In this document: piece after piece, positions 1-6,235 of the stretch
Position numbering within the stretch: the first letter of the stretch is position 1
Layout: the number at the start of each line of letters is the position of its first letter
NCBI GenBank assembly: GCA_021783855.1
Contig: JAJXTL010000070.1
Span: 1-13,415, forward strand
Source of the DNA: Pseudomonadota bacterium
Lineage (GTDB): Bacteria > Pseudomonadota > Gammaproteobacteria > Burkholderiales > Gallionellaceae
DNA length: 13,415 nt
Direction: 5' to 3'
The notes under the pieces: model-generated
What the model was told of the DNA's origin: nothing
What the model saw: only the letters and a program-made list of their open reading frames with translations
Databases searched by the model: none
Position numbers and translations under genes: made by a program

Positions 1-313
1 CCTGCGGCATCGCTTCGCGGGGCGCCAATACCTCGTTGGAAATGTCGCGCAACCTCGCCGTCATTCCCACTGTCAGCACCACATCCTGCAACGCCTCATC
101 GATAGTACCGCACACCACCGCGTTTTGCAGCACGTCATCCGCTCCCGCCGCCATCGCGCTCGCCTGAGGGTCGGGGAAGTAACGCGGATTGATCAGATAC
201 AGGTGTTGCAGACCCATCGTCTTCATTGCGCGCGCCGCCGCACCGATATTGCCCGGGTGCGTGGTGTGACTCAATACCACACGTAACTTATTGAATACAT
301 TCGATTTATCCAA
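1..313 (-). CDS. trmJ: tRNA (cytidine/uridine-2'-O-)-methyltransferase TrmJ, 5' part
   Basis: This is the N-terminal 104 residues of a SPOUT-class RNA 2'-O-methyltransferase, cut by the left window edge. In its family the enzyme methylates ribose 32 in the tRNA anticodon loop using S-adenosylmethionine. The translation carries the family's N-terminal signature HPGNIGAAARAMKTMGL, then LYLINPRYFP and AGADDVLQNAVV, and reaches VGMTARLRD, equivalent to the usual GT.AR.R segment. I start it at a TTG (311-313 on the plus strand), because AAGGA lies 8 nt upstream of it and the conserved block starts within 16 codons. No ATG fits better. It is divergent from suhB, as these two genes often are in proteobacteria. 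The catalytic knot at the C-terminus lies outside the window, so activity cannot be judged. Confidence 0.88.
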   Translation of the reverse strand, partial: MDKSNVFNKLRVVLSHTTHPGNIGAAARAMKTMGLQHLYLINPRYFPDPQASAMAAGADDVLQNAVVCGTIDEALQDVVLTVGMTARLRDISNEVLAPREAMPQ

Positions 314-343
314 AACACCTATCCTTGCAAGATCATATCTGCC

Positions 344-361
344 GTGCGAATAAATTCGCAC
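344..361. promoter_or_regulatory. Perfect 8+8 bp palindrome, candidate operator between trmJ and suhB
   Basis: The sequence GTGCGAATAAATTCGCAC consists of two perfect 8-bp arms around AA. It ends one base before the TATAAT at 363-368 that reads towards suhB. It therefore lies where the -35/-10 spacer of that promoter would be. On the other strand a TATGAT (332-337) could be a -10 for trmJ, so the palindrome also sits just upstream of that. This placement suggests a dimeric regulator acting on both genes. I do not recognise the site as that of a known regulator. Confidence 0.5.
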
Positions 362-362
362 C

Positions 363-368
363 TATAAT
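363..368 (+). promoter_or_regulatory. Candidate -10 box for suhB
   Basis: A perfect TATAAT lies 84 bp upstream of the suhB start. The hexamer 17 bp upstream (TGCCGT, 340-345) is a poor -35 match, which fits a regulated or activator-dependent promoter. The match is by eye only. Confidence 0.4.
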
Positions 369-452
369 GATTTTGTTTATACAAAGTTCAATTCCAACTA
401 GAATGCGAAGTCAGATTCAACTGCTCATTAAATTATATAGAAGAAGGTCGTT

Positions 453-1247
453 ATGCATCCCATGCTCAACATCGCGGTGAAGGCCGCCCGTCGCGCCGGC
501 AATCTGATCCATCGCAGCACCGACAAGATCGATCACCTCACCATCACCAAAAAATCTCACGCCGACTTCGTCAGCGAGGTGGATCGTGCGGCCGAGCAGA
601 CCATCATCCAGACGCTGCTGGATGCCTATCCGGAACATGCGATTCTAGCAGAAGAGAGCGGCGCTCACGGGGAATCGGATTTTGTGTGGATCATCGACCC
701 GCTGGACGGCACCACCAACTTCCTGCACGGCTTCCCGCAGTTTTCCGTCTCTATCGCCTTGCAGCACAAGGGCATCATCACTCAGGCGGTGATCTACGAC
801 CCGACCAAAAACGAACTGTTCACCGCCACGCGCGGCCAGGGCGCCTATCTGAACGACAAGCGCTTGCGCGTCTCCAAACGCCTGCACATGGCAGACGCAC
901 TGATCGGCACCGGCTTCCCGTACACCAATTTCGAGCACATGGACGCCTACCTCGGCATCTTCCGCGATCTGATGCAACAGACTTCCGGCCTGCGCCGCCC
1001 CGGTTCCGCAGCGCTTGATCTGGCCTGGATGGCGGCGGGTCGCTACGACGGTTTCTTCGAGACCGGGCTGAAAGCCTGGGATATTGCAGCCGGCACGCTG
1101 CTGATCACCGAAGCGGGCGGCATGGTCAGCGACCTCTCGGGAGGAGATACCTTCCTCAAGACCGGGCACATCTGCGCGGGCAATCCCAACATTCATCCGC
1201 AGCTGTTGCAGGTCATCGCGCCGCACCTGACTGCCGCATTGAAATAA
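453..1247 (+). CDS. suhB: Inositol-1-monophosphatase family protein SuhB
   Basis: The 264-residue protein has the usual length for the Mg2+-dependent inositol monophosphatase/FBPase superfamily. Metal-binding residues are visible: E67-E68 (AEES), D82 and D85 in DPLDGTTNF (residues 82-90), and W209-D210 in the second signature [17 protein letters not shown] (184-190) is the substrate-side motif. The family hydrolyses myo-inositol phosphates. In E. coli, SuhB also joins the Nus factors in rRNA transcription antitermination, and whether that applies here cannot be read from the sequence. The ATG is preceded by AGAAGG about 6 nt away and opens directly into the conserved helix. The gene is divergent from trmJ and is followed 9 bp later by a thioesterase gene, probably in one transcript. 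Confidence 0.95.
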   Translation: MHPMLNIAVKAARRAGNLIHRSTDKIDHLTITKKSHADFVSEVDRAAEQTIIQTLLDAYPEHAILAEESGAHGESDFVWIIDPLDGTTNFLHGFPQFSVSIALQHKGIITQAVIYDPTKNELFTATRGQGAYLNDKRLRVSKRLHMADALIGTGFPYTNFEHMDAYLGIFRDLMQQTSGLRRPGSAALDLAWMAAGRYDGFFETGLKAWDIAAGTLLITEAGGMVSDLSGGDTFLKTGHICAGNPNIHPQLLQVIAPHLTAALK

Positions 1248-1256
1248 GGTTTTAGC

Positions 1257-1694
1257 GTGAGTTTTGCCTCGCTGCTCGAACGCACCCTGCATGATGAGAT
1301 TCCCCTCTCGCAGGCAATGTGCATCCGGGTGGCAGGCTATGATGGCGCGCGACTGCAACTGAGTGCGCCGCTTGCGCCCAACATCAACCACAAATGCACG
1401 GCATTCGGCGGCAGCCTGTACTCGCTGGCGGTGCTGTGCGGCTGGGGACTGCTGCACCTCAAACTTGAAGAAACGCAATTGCAAAAACACATCGTGATAC
1501 AGGACGCCGACATCCGCTATCTGCTGCCGGTCGATCAGGATATGCTGGCCGAATGCAGCCTGGATGCGGGGAAATTTAAATCCTTTTTGCGTACGCTGGA
1601 AAAACACGGCAAAGCCCCTCTGGCCCTTGAGGTTGCCATCAAGTGCAGCGATCAAGTCGCTGTGACATTCTCGGGACGCTACGTGGTCCACTGA
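1257..1694 (+). CDS. YiiD_C-type hotdog-fold thioesterase-like protein
   Basis: The 145-residue protein resembles the stand-alone form of the C-terminal domain of E. coli YiiD, a putative thioesterase of the hotdog superfamily. The most diagnostic stretch is NINHKCTAFGGSLYSLA (residues 42-58). After it come a hydrophobic segment with GWGLLHLKLE and a strand-rich C-terminal half (DADIRYLLPV, AIKC...VAVTFSGRYVV) typical of the fold. It would be cytoplasmic, and the acyl-CoA or other substrate is unknown. The start is a GTG, with AAGG overlapping the suhB stop region 7 nt upstream. That spacing supports cotranscription and perhaps translational coupling with suhB. A distinct terminator is not obvious after the stop. 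Confidence 0.82.
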   Translation: MSFASLLERTLHDEIPLSQAMCIRVAGYDGARLQLSAPLAPNINHKCTAFGGSLYSLAVLCGWGLLHLKLEETQLQKHIVIQDADIRYLLPVDQDMLAECSLDAGKFKSFLRTLEKHGKAPLALEVAIKCSDQVAVTFSGRYVVH

Positions 1695-1704
1695 CAGCAG
1701 AAAA

Positions 1705-1718
1705 ACCCCACTGGAGGT
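1705..1718 (-). terminator. Weak intrinsic-terminator candidate for the minus-strand island
   Basis: Read on the minus strand, ACCTC-CAGT-GGGGT forms a 5-bp stem (one T-G pair) with a tetraloop, followed directly by a short T run. It lies between the convergent thioesterase and YgjP-type genes, where a terminator is expected. The stem is short, so the call is tentative. Confidence 0.25.
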
Positions 1719-1831
1719 CCGTCAAATCGGGCCATTTTGTGTAGCAGATACCAGCTGATTTTTCACTACCAACAACCAGATACTCGCGACGGGCAGGAAT
1801 CGAGACTATGCGGACAGTCAACTTTTTCAGG

Positions 1832-2521
1832 TTATGCATTTAGCGGATTAGCGAACTTTTGTTTCTGGGCATACTTATCCAACAATTTCACTGCGTCACG
1901 GTAATTTGGCATATGACTCTTCATACGTGTCCAGAATGATTTTGAATGGTTAGGTATCTGGGTATGAAGTAATTCATGTAGCGCAATATAATGGGCTGCG
2001 GGTGGCGGAACCAATACCAAGCGCCAATTCAAGGAGATATTCCCCTGTCTTGAGTAATTACCCCATTTCGTAATTGAGTCACGAACATACACGCGACCAT
2101 TAAATGGAAGACCATGTCCAAGTGCCAGCTGTGCTAAAAGGTCGGGCAGTACATTTTTGGCATATTGCCGATACCATTTCAGTGCCGTTTCTGGATCATT
2201 AAGCAGCGCGCCAGATTCGATCACTTTTGACACGTGATTTATGCTGGTTTTTGCTCCATTTCTGTGGAAAAAACTATATGGCTCGCCATGCAATAATATC
2301 GAGTGAGGCGTGGGCGCAAGGTTAACCAAATGGCGAGCACGCTCAGAGAAATAAACCCTTCGTTCCTCAACCCAGCTTGCTTTTCGTGCATAGAGATCAT
2401 TCACCTGATTTTGCAACAATCCCTGTGGCACAATAAAGCGTACCTGCCCGCTTTCTGAGACACGCAGCCGGGCATGCTTAACTTTGCGGTGTTCGACGCT
2501 AACAAATGCGGGTAAAGACAT
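1832..2521 (-). CDS. YgjP/SprT-like (DUF45) zinc metallopeptidase
   Basis: The 229-residue protein matches the YgjP-like metallopeptidase family often found beside type I restriction-modification genes. The C-terminal half carries YVRDSITKWGNYS (145-157, family pattern K.RWG.CS), NISLNWRLVL (161-170) and the zinc motif HELLH (182-186), with a further histidine in NHSKSFW (191-197). The N-terminal half has the family's KHARLRV strand and RKASWVEE helix. The usual SC after WG is replaced by NY, although the catalytic HExxH is intact. The ATG has AGGG about 8 nt upstream and lies 9 bp after the hsdR remnant's stop, so it is the last clear gene of the island transcript. Its target is unknown. Codon use is AT-richer than in suhB or mutS, in keeping with acquired DNA. 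Confidence 0.85.
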   Translation of the reverse strand: MSLPAFVSVEHRKVKHARLRVSESGQVRFIVPQGLLQNQVNDLYARKASWVEERRVYFSERARHLVNLAPTPHSILLHGEPYSFFHRNGAKTSINHVSKVIESGALLNDPETALKWYRQYAKNVLPDLLAQLALGHGLPFNGRVYVRDSITKWGNYSRQGNISLNWRLVLVPPPAAHYIALHELLHTQIPNHSKSFWTRMKSHMPNYRDAVKLLDKYAQKQKFANPLNA

Positions 2522-2530
2522 GTCGGGACC

Positions 2531-3545
2531 CTAGTCCAAGCTGTAGTGTTGAATCAATCGCTTGATCAACGCATCCAGCAATTCTTCACTGTCCGCAATT
2601 CCGGCTTTGTCATAGGCATCATCCAGCGCCAGCACCTTAATGTCTGCCCGTAGCCGTTTAAGTTCCTGGGGATTATCCTGCCAGCCCGCATACGCTCTAC
2701 GCCTGGCCAGTTTAACGAGTGCGCCTGAAACCCCCCTGGACACAGCTTCGTCAAATTTTTCGCCAAGCGTACGCTTGAGTTCCATATATACATCGAATTC
2801 GCACCGTTCGGAAAAACCCATGCGTTCCGGCAGACTGACGACCTCATCCAGCTCCTGATAAAGCCCAGCCAGTTCATCGAGAATCTTCTCAATAGACTTC
2901 GCATACTGTGCCTTTTCTTTAATCAACAGTTCCAGCCTGTCCTGAAACTCATGATACACAGGGCTTTCGGCCTCATGAATGCGAATCACAGTCTCGATGT
3001 CGCGGATGATTTTTTCTGCCTTATCGTCTGGTGACAACTTGAACGATTCAAGATTTTCGATATAGCGTGCATCAATCAACACCTCCGGCAGATGTCCGCG
3101 AAATTTGATGAGCTTGATGGAATCGTGAATCAGCTTGCGTGTCTTGGCTGCGTATATCTCCGCATCGAAATCGATGCGCTTGAATTCCTCCAGATAAATT
3201 TCATAAATCTCACACAGCCACTGGTAGCGCGTGCGATGGGACAGCAAGCCGGGATGCGGCGAAATGGCCTCCCACAATTGCAGTACATCGCGGAAGCTCC
3301 CCTCGAATACGCCCTGATCCAAAGTGGAAAGTACGCGCACAATGGCGATGCTGCATTCGTAGTTATCCTCAAGTTTGACGCCATCAAACGGCTGCATGGC
3401 GGCTTCCAGCACTTCCGGGAAATGCGCTGCTAACGTCGCCACATCCTCGAATTCGCCTATATCCGCAGGATCATAGGCCAGAGCAGCCATGTAATCCTGA
3501 AAGATGCCCACGTAATCCACGATGCGACCGAATTCCTTGGCTACC
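2531..3545 (-). pseudogene. hsdR: Type I restriction enzyme R subunit, C-terminal fragment only
   Basis: About 336 codons of the HsdR C-terminal region survive without a stop. They run from KEFGRIVDYVGIFQDYMAAL, through a charged helical stretch (KLIHDSIKLIKFRG, a helix rich in E/K around residues ending VVSLPERMGF) to the end at HYSLD. Full-length HsdR is roughly 1000 residues. The N-terminal nuclease and the DEAD-like translocase domains are absent, so it cannot translocate or cut DNA. Upstream it joins directly to the start of hsdM, in a different frame, at about 3545-3555. The reading frame stays open back to a TTG at 3706, but that upstream part is out-of-frame hsdM sequence. The undamaged frame suggests a recent deletion or, less likely, a residual function of the C-terminal domain. 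Confidence 0.85.
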
Positions 3546-3550
3546 CGGGT

Positions 3551-3725
3551 TGCCGTAAGTGGTAATGTGTTCGCGTACCTTGTTGTCGATTTCCCATGTC
3601 CAGTTGTCGGACAGGCGCTTGAAGAACAGCAATGAGAGGATGTAAGTTTTGTAGTCCTCAACTTTATCGTAAAGGATTTCGGCCATGCCCCACAGGGTAT
3701 TGCCAAGCTGCTGTTTGGTGATCAT
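3551..3725 (-). pseudogene. hsdM: Type I restriction-modification M subunit, N-terminal fragment only
   Basis: The first ~58 residues are a clear HsdM N-terminal domain: ITKQQLGNTLWGMAEILYDK, VEDYKTYILSLLFFKRLSDN, then WTWEIDNKVREHITTYGN. Nothing of the methyltransferase domain (the NPPF catalytic motif or the SAM site) follows. After about 3551 the sequence becomes hsdR read in the wrong frame and stops at 3471. The normal operon order hsdM-hsdS-hsdR means several kilobases are missing. The ATG lies 15 bp after the higA stop, so hsdM was the next gene of that transcript. No good ribosome site is visible before the ATG, so translation probably depended on coupling to higA. Confidence 0.87.
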
Positions 3726-3740
3726 GAAATTTCTATAACC

Positions 3741-4952
3741 CTATGCAAAGTGTCGGCTGGCTAGTCCGTGGCCAAGTTGTCTGGCAAGCAGCCGGAAATT
3801 TTTGGTCTCGTGCCGAACACGGCCCGCAACGATAGCCGGATGAACACCCAGTTTTTCGGCAAGGGCAACCACATCGGCGGATAGATGACTGGTGCGGGCG
3901 GCCGATTTTTCCCAGGCAACTTGTGGAATGAGTGCCTCGCCCGCCATGTCGTCAGCCTCGCATTCCTTTCGATCTTGTTCATCCGTGCTATCCAGATTGT
4001 CGGTAAAAAGCGGGTGCGCTTCGTCCAGATGTTTGGCGACGTGAGCCAATTCGTGCATCAGCACAAACCAGAAGTTATCCAGCCTATCGTGGCGCAGCGT
4101 CATGGCGACAATGGGGCGCCCTTTATCCAGCATAGCGGCTCCATCAAGATAAGTACCCTTGAAGTGAGGTTCAACGACCAGTGTAATTCCGGCCAGGCCG
4201 AGTTGTTCGCGCGCCAGGCGCGGGCCATCTTCGAATACTGAGAGTCGTGCGAGGTCTTTCAGCCATCTTGCTGTGATGACGCCTTTTTTGTAGTCGCGTT
4301 GGGCTGGATTGGCGCGTGCCTTTTTGATTACGCATAGCCGCCAGGCAAGTAGCGCATGTCCATCCGCATCTCGTGTGCCGCGCTGATGTAGTGGTGCGCG
4401 CAAAAATGCCGGCTCTGCCTGTTTTGGCAAGAGTCCGTGCATGAACTTGAGAGCCAGGTCCTCAGCATAATCTTTAAGGCTTTGTCCGGTACCTTTGAAA
4501 TCGCCAAAACATCCACGCTCAAGCATCTCTTTCAGGGGGAATTTCGTGTAATCCATCACTGGCTGTTCGCCTATGATTGATTGACCGATTTCGGTTCCCC
4601 CAATAAGCACGTCTGCCGGGATACCCAGTCCACTATGCAGGCGACGGATCATGGAAAGGGATAGCTGTCGCTTGCGCGACAGCACCTCCGATATCTTGGA
4701 TATGGAGCCCATATAGGGTTCCAAATCTTTGCGTGCGAGATTCATTTGATCCATGCGAAAGAGAATGGCCTCTATCGGATCGGGTTTCGTGACGGGTACT
4801 ATTTTGCGTTCATAATCTCCAATCACCAGCGCCAGAAGCTCCAGTTCGTTTTCTTCATTTGTTCCTGCTTCAGGGTCGAGCGTCATCAGCGCTGAGAGTC
4901 GCGCCATCGCTTGTGCATAATCATCGCTGGACCTGATCACTTTAATGTTCAT
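3741..4952 (-). CDS. higA: HigA-type antitoxin fused to ImmA/IrrE-like zinc peptidase
   Basis: The 403-residue protein has three parts. Residues 1-58 match the HigA (COG5499-like) leader (MNIKVIRSSDDYAQAM ... DPIEAI). Residues 59-116 are a helix-turn-helix of the same family (YMGSISKISEVLSRKR, then LHSGLGIPADVL). After about residue 220 comes an ImmA/IrrE-like (M78) domain with HELAH at 300-304 and the downstream acidic segment ECEADDMAGEAL near 331-342, which supplies the third zinc ligand in this family. The likely role is to bind and repress the higBA promoter and neutralise HigB. The peptidase may regulate the module by cleaving a partner, which is inference. I chose the ATG at 4952 over an upstream in-frame codon at 5027, because the family begins with MNIK and a G-rich ribosome site (GGGGGG, 8 nt away) precedes it. 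It lies 32 bp after higB. Confidence 0.87.
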   Translation of the reverse strand: MNIKVIRSSDDYAQAMARLSALMTLDPEAGTNEENELELLALVIGDYERKIVPVTKPDPIEAILFRMDQMNLARKDLEPYMGSISKISEVLSRKRQLSLSMIRRLHSGLGIPADVLIGGTEIGQSIIGEQPVMDYTKFPLKEMLERGCFGDFKGTGQSLKDYAEDLALKFMHGLLPKQAEPAFLRAPLHQRGTRDADGHALLAWRLCVIKKARANPAQRDYKKGVITARWLKDLARLSVFEDGPRLAREQLGLAGITLVVEPHFKGTYLDGAAMLDKGRPIVAMTLRHDRLDNFWFVLMHELAHVAKHLDEAHPLFTDNLDSTDEQDRKECEADDMAGEALIPQVAWEKSAARTSHLSADVVALAEKLGVHPAIVAGRVRHETKNFRLLARQLGHGLASRHFA

Positions 4953-4984
4953 ATTCTTTACCCCCCGACTGTATTTGGGTCGCC

Positions 4985-5269
4985 TTAAAATTTCTTTTTG
5001 CTGTACTCGGCATGCGTTCCTACCCACTCGATAACGACTATTCCGCCCCGGTATCGAACTTGTACAACCAACCTGTAAGAATTACCCTTGATATTGAAAA
5101 TCACCCGATTGTCAGCCAGGAAATCAGCAGATTGATAACGCCGTTTTATATCCTGAGAGGTTTGCCAGGCTTCACGCTCGACTTCATCTCGCCATGCATC
5201 CAGTTGCCCTCGAACATCTGCGTGATGTTGTTTGAATGCTTCAAGCAGAGGCAGATTTAAAATGCGCAT
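4985..5269 (-). CDS. higB: HigB-family mRNA interferase toxin
   Basis: This is a 94-residue toxin of the HigB family (RelE fold). Homologues cut mRNA in association with the ribosome. The diagnostic C-terminal part is strong: SADFLADNRVIFNIKGN, SYRLVVQVRYRGGIVVIEW, and VGTHAEYSKKKF. The N-terminal helix (LLEAFKQHHADVRGQLDAW) is more diverged but in register with the family. It is the first gene of the operon, followed by its antitoxin, the toxin-first order typical of higBA. The ATG has no clear Shine-Dalgarno sequence (CCACCCCTTAA precedes it), and the predicted leader is only ~22 nt, which may keep toxin synthesis low. The protein looks complete. Confidence 0.88.
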   Translation of the reverse strand: MRILNLPLLEAFKQHHADVRGQLDAWRDEVEREAWQTSQDIKRRYQSADFLADNRVIFNIKGNSYRLVVQVRYRGGIVVIEWVGTHAEYSKKKF

Positions 5270-5299
5270 TTAAGGGGTGGTTCCCATACGTGAATTTGG

Positions 5300-5328
5300 A
5301 TAATACTTCCCAATATGGGAAGTGTCAA
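5300..5328 (-). promoter_or_regulatory. Consensus sigma70-type promoter of higBA
   Basis: On the minus strand a perfect -35 TTGACA (5323-5328) is separated by exactly 17 bp from TATTAT (5300-5305). Transcription would start near 5292 and give a ~22-nt leader before higB. This is the best promoter match in the window. Confidence 0.75.
5305..5323. promoter_or_regulatory. Palindromic operator inside the higBA promoter spacer
   Basis: ACTTCCCAATATGGGAAGT has perfect 8-bp arms around a 3-bp centre, and it fills the space between the -35 and -10 boxes. A further partial copy, TTCCCATA (5281-5288), lies just downstream of the expected start site. HigA-type antitoxins usually repress their own promoter through such palindromes, so this is the likely HigA (or HigBA complex) binding site. 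Confidence 0.65.
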
Positions 5329-5544
5329 CATTATTATCGGCAGGCATGGAAGGGTGCTAAATGAAAAAAGTAGAAGGGGTCTGCGACGCTCTGCTCATGG
5401 CACGCAACCGACCGGGATACTGCATTATTTTCTGTCGCCTAGCTGCCCATCAGGATGTGACAGCCTGCCCTGTTCAGGTGAAATTTGCCGATTAATCAGT
5501 ATTCACCGATAACTTTGTCTACTGCCAGTTTTAATTTTTTCCTC

Positions 5545-5565
5545 GCTCCCATGCGCTGCGTTGAG
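5545..5565. repeat. Diverged palindromic unit
   Basis: A GCTCCCATGC arm is followed within a few bases by a degraded opposite arm ending GTTGAGAG. It looks like a worn copy of the same kind of short palindrome found 50 bp further on. The match is loose. Confidence 0.35.
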
Positions 5566-5597
5566 AGCGGCGTTTTTGTACGGCGCGCTTGCATTAT

Positions 5598-5620
5598 GTT
5601 CCCACGCAGCGCGTGGAAAC
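5598..5620. repeat. Short palindromic repeat of the GTTCCCACGC type
   Basis: Arms GTTCCCACGC (5598-5607) and GCGTGGAAAC (5611-5620) pair with one mismatch around a 3-nt loop. Palindromes with this GTTCCCACGC...GCGTGGGAAC core are familiar as dispersed intergenic repeats in many proteobacteria. The family is assigned from memory and only one good copy is present here. Confidence 0.55.
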
Positions 5621-5685
5621 AAGGAAAGGTGAGGGAAAGGGCATGTCGAGTTTTATTTTCAGAGATGGTATCTGTGCCATGCCCG

Positions 5686-5937
5686 TTAGATCCGGTCAAA
5701 CTCCGCACCTGCCAGCCCTGTCACGGCGATGTCCACGCCATGCGCCGCCAGTGCTTCGGAATTGCGCTCCGCCCAGGCTCGATTTTCAAGCTCATCCAGC
5801 ATCAGGGCCAGCATTTTCTCAGCCTGCGCCGAAAAATCAACCTGATGCTTGTAGGGCTCGAATCGATCCAGCAGGTCTTGATTAATGGTCAGGGAAAGAC
5901 GACCTTTCCTGGCGGAAGAGATGAAACGGTTAGGCAT
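5686..5937 (-). CDS. CcdA-like antitoxin, apparently without a toxin partner
   Basis: The 83-residue protein resembles small CcdA-family antitoxins. A short basic N-terminus and beta-strand (RKGRLSLTINQDLLDRF, residues 11-27) fits a ribbon-helix-helix DNA-binding arm. The acidic C-terminal half includes ENRAWAERNSEALAAHG, the pattern shared with the toxin-binding tail of this family. The ATG has a strong AGGAG ribosome site 7 nt upstream. A toxin gene would be expected to start at the stop codon, but the next ATG frame on that strand runs 28 codons and ends in a palindromic repeat. So this looks like an orphan antitoxin or the leftover of a broken pair. Family assignment is moderate, and expression is supported only by the ribosome site. 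Confidence 0.58.
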   Translation of the reverse strand: MPNRFISSARKGRLSLTINQDLLDRFEPYKHQVDFSAQAEKMLALMLDELENRAWAERNSEALAAHGVDIAVTGLAGAEFDRI

Positions 5938-6235
5938 AATAAACTCCTGCTTGCTTTTATACGCGCGATCATACGCATAGTTATAGTTGCGTCAAGACTG
6001 GCGACGAATTGAAATTAACGGCGAATGACCGCAAAAAAATCGCTGCATATTCACCCGTTTCATAACACCTTGCCTGGCAACGCTCAATTTTTTCAATTCA
6101 ACAGAACAGATCATGAGCGAATGTTGTAAAATTACAATAAAATCAATACCTAGCAAAACCGATTCATTTACGGACGCCCTATGCGCATCGCGCGCCATCC
6201 TTGAATTTTATTCAAACAAATACAAACAGTTACGC

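Larger units (their letters stand above)
5329..5685. other. Non-coding stretch with repeats; no supported gene
   Basis: Between the higBA promoter and the CcdA-like gene I find no reading frame with both a ribosome site and a recognisable product. The left part (5329-5540) has no feature I can name. The right part (5545-5620) holds two palindromic units, listed separately. Short frames on either strand here are read as chance. Confidence 0.4.

Noticed and set aside
645..1691. 348-codon frame antisense to suhB and the thioesterase gene
   Set aside because: It lies opposite two clearly conserved genes, its composition (many Q, R, H, A) is typical of the complement of GC-rich coding DNA, and it has no recognisable domain.
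4985..5260. Plus-strand 82-codon frame opposite higB
   Set aside because: It is the complement of a well-matched HigB toxin gene, with no ribosome site or family pattern.
5485..6012. 175-codon plus-strand frame opposite the CcdA-like gene
   Set aside because: The minus-strand frame has an AGGAG ribosome site and a family-like sequence. The plus-strand product looks random and crosses the palindromic repeats.
6124..6137. TTGTAA-AA-TTACAA inverted repeat upstream of mutS
   Set aside because: The arms are short in AT-rich DNA, no promoter is clearly aligned with it, and it matches no site I know. Chance is likely.
6113..6235. Upstream in-frame extension of mutS by 41 codons
   Set aside because: The added residues have no counterpart in MutS proteins, and the family start is at 6236. 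The ATG at 6113 has no ribosome site.
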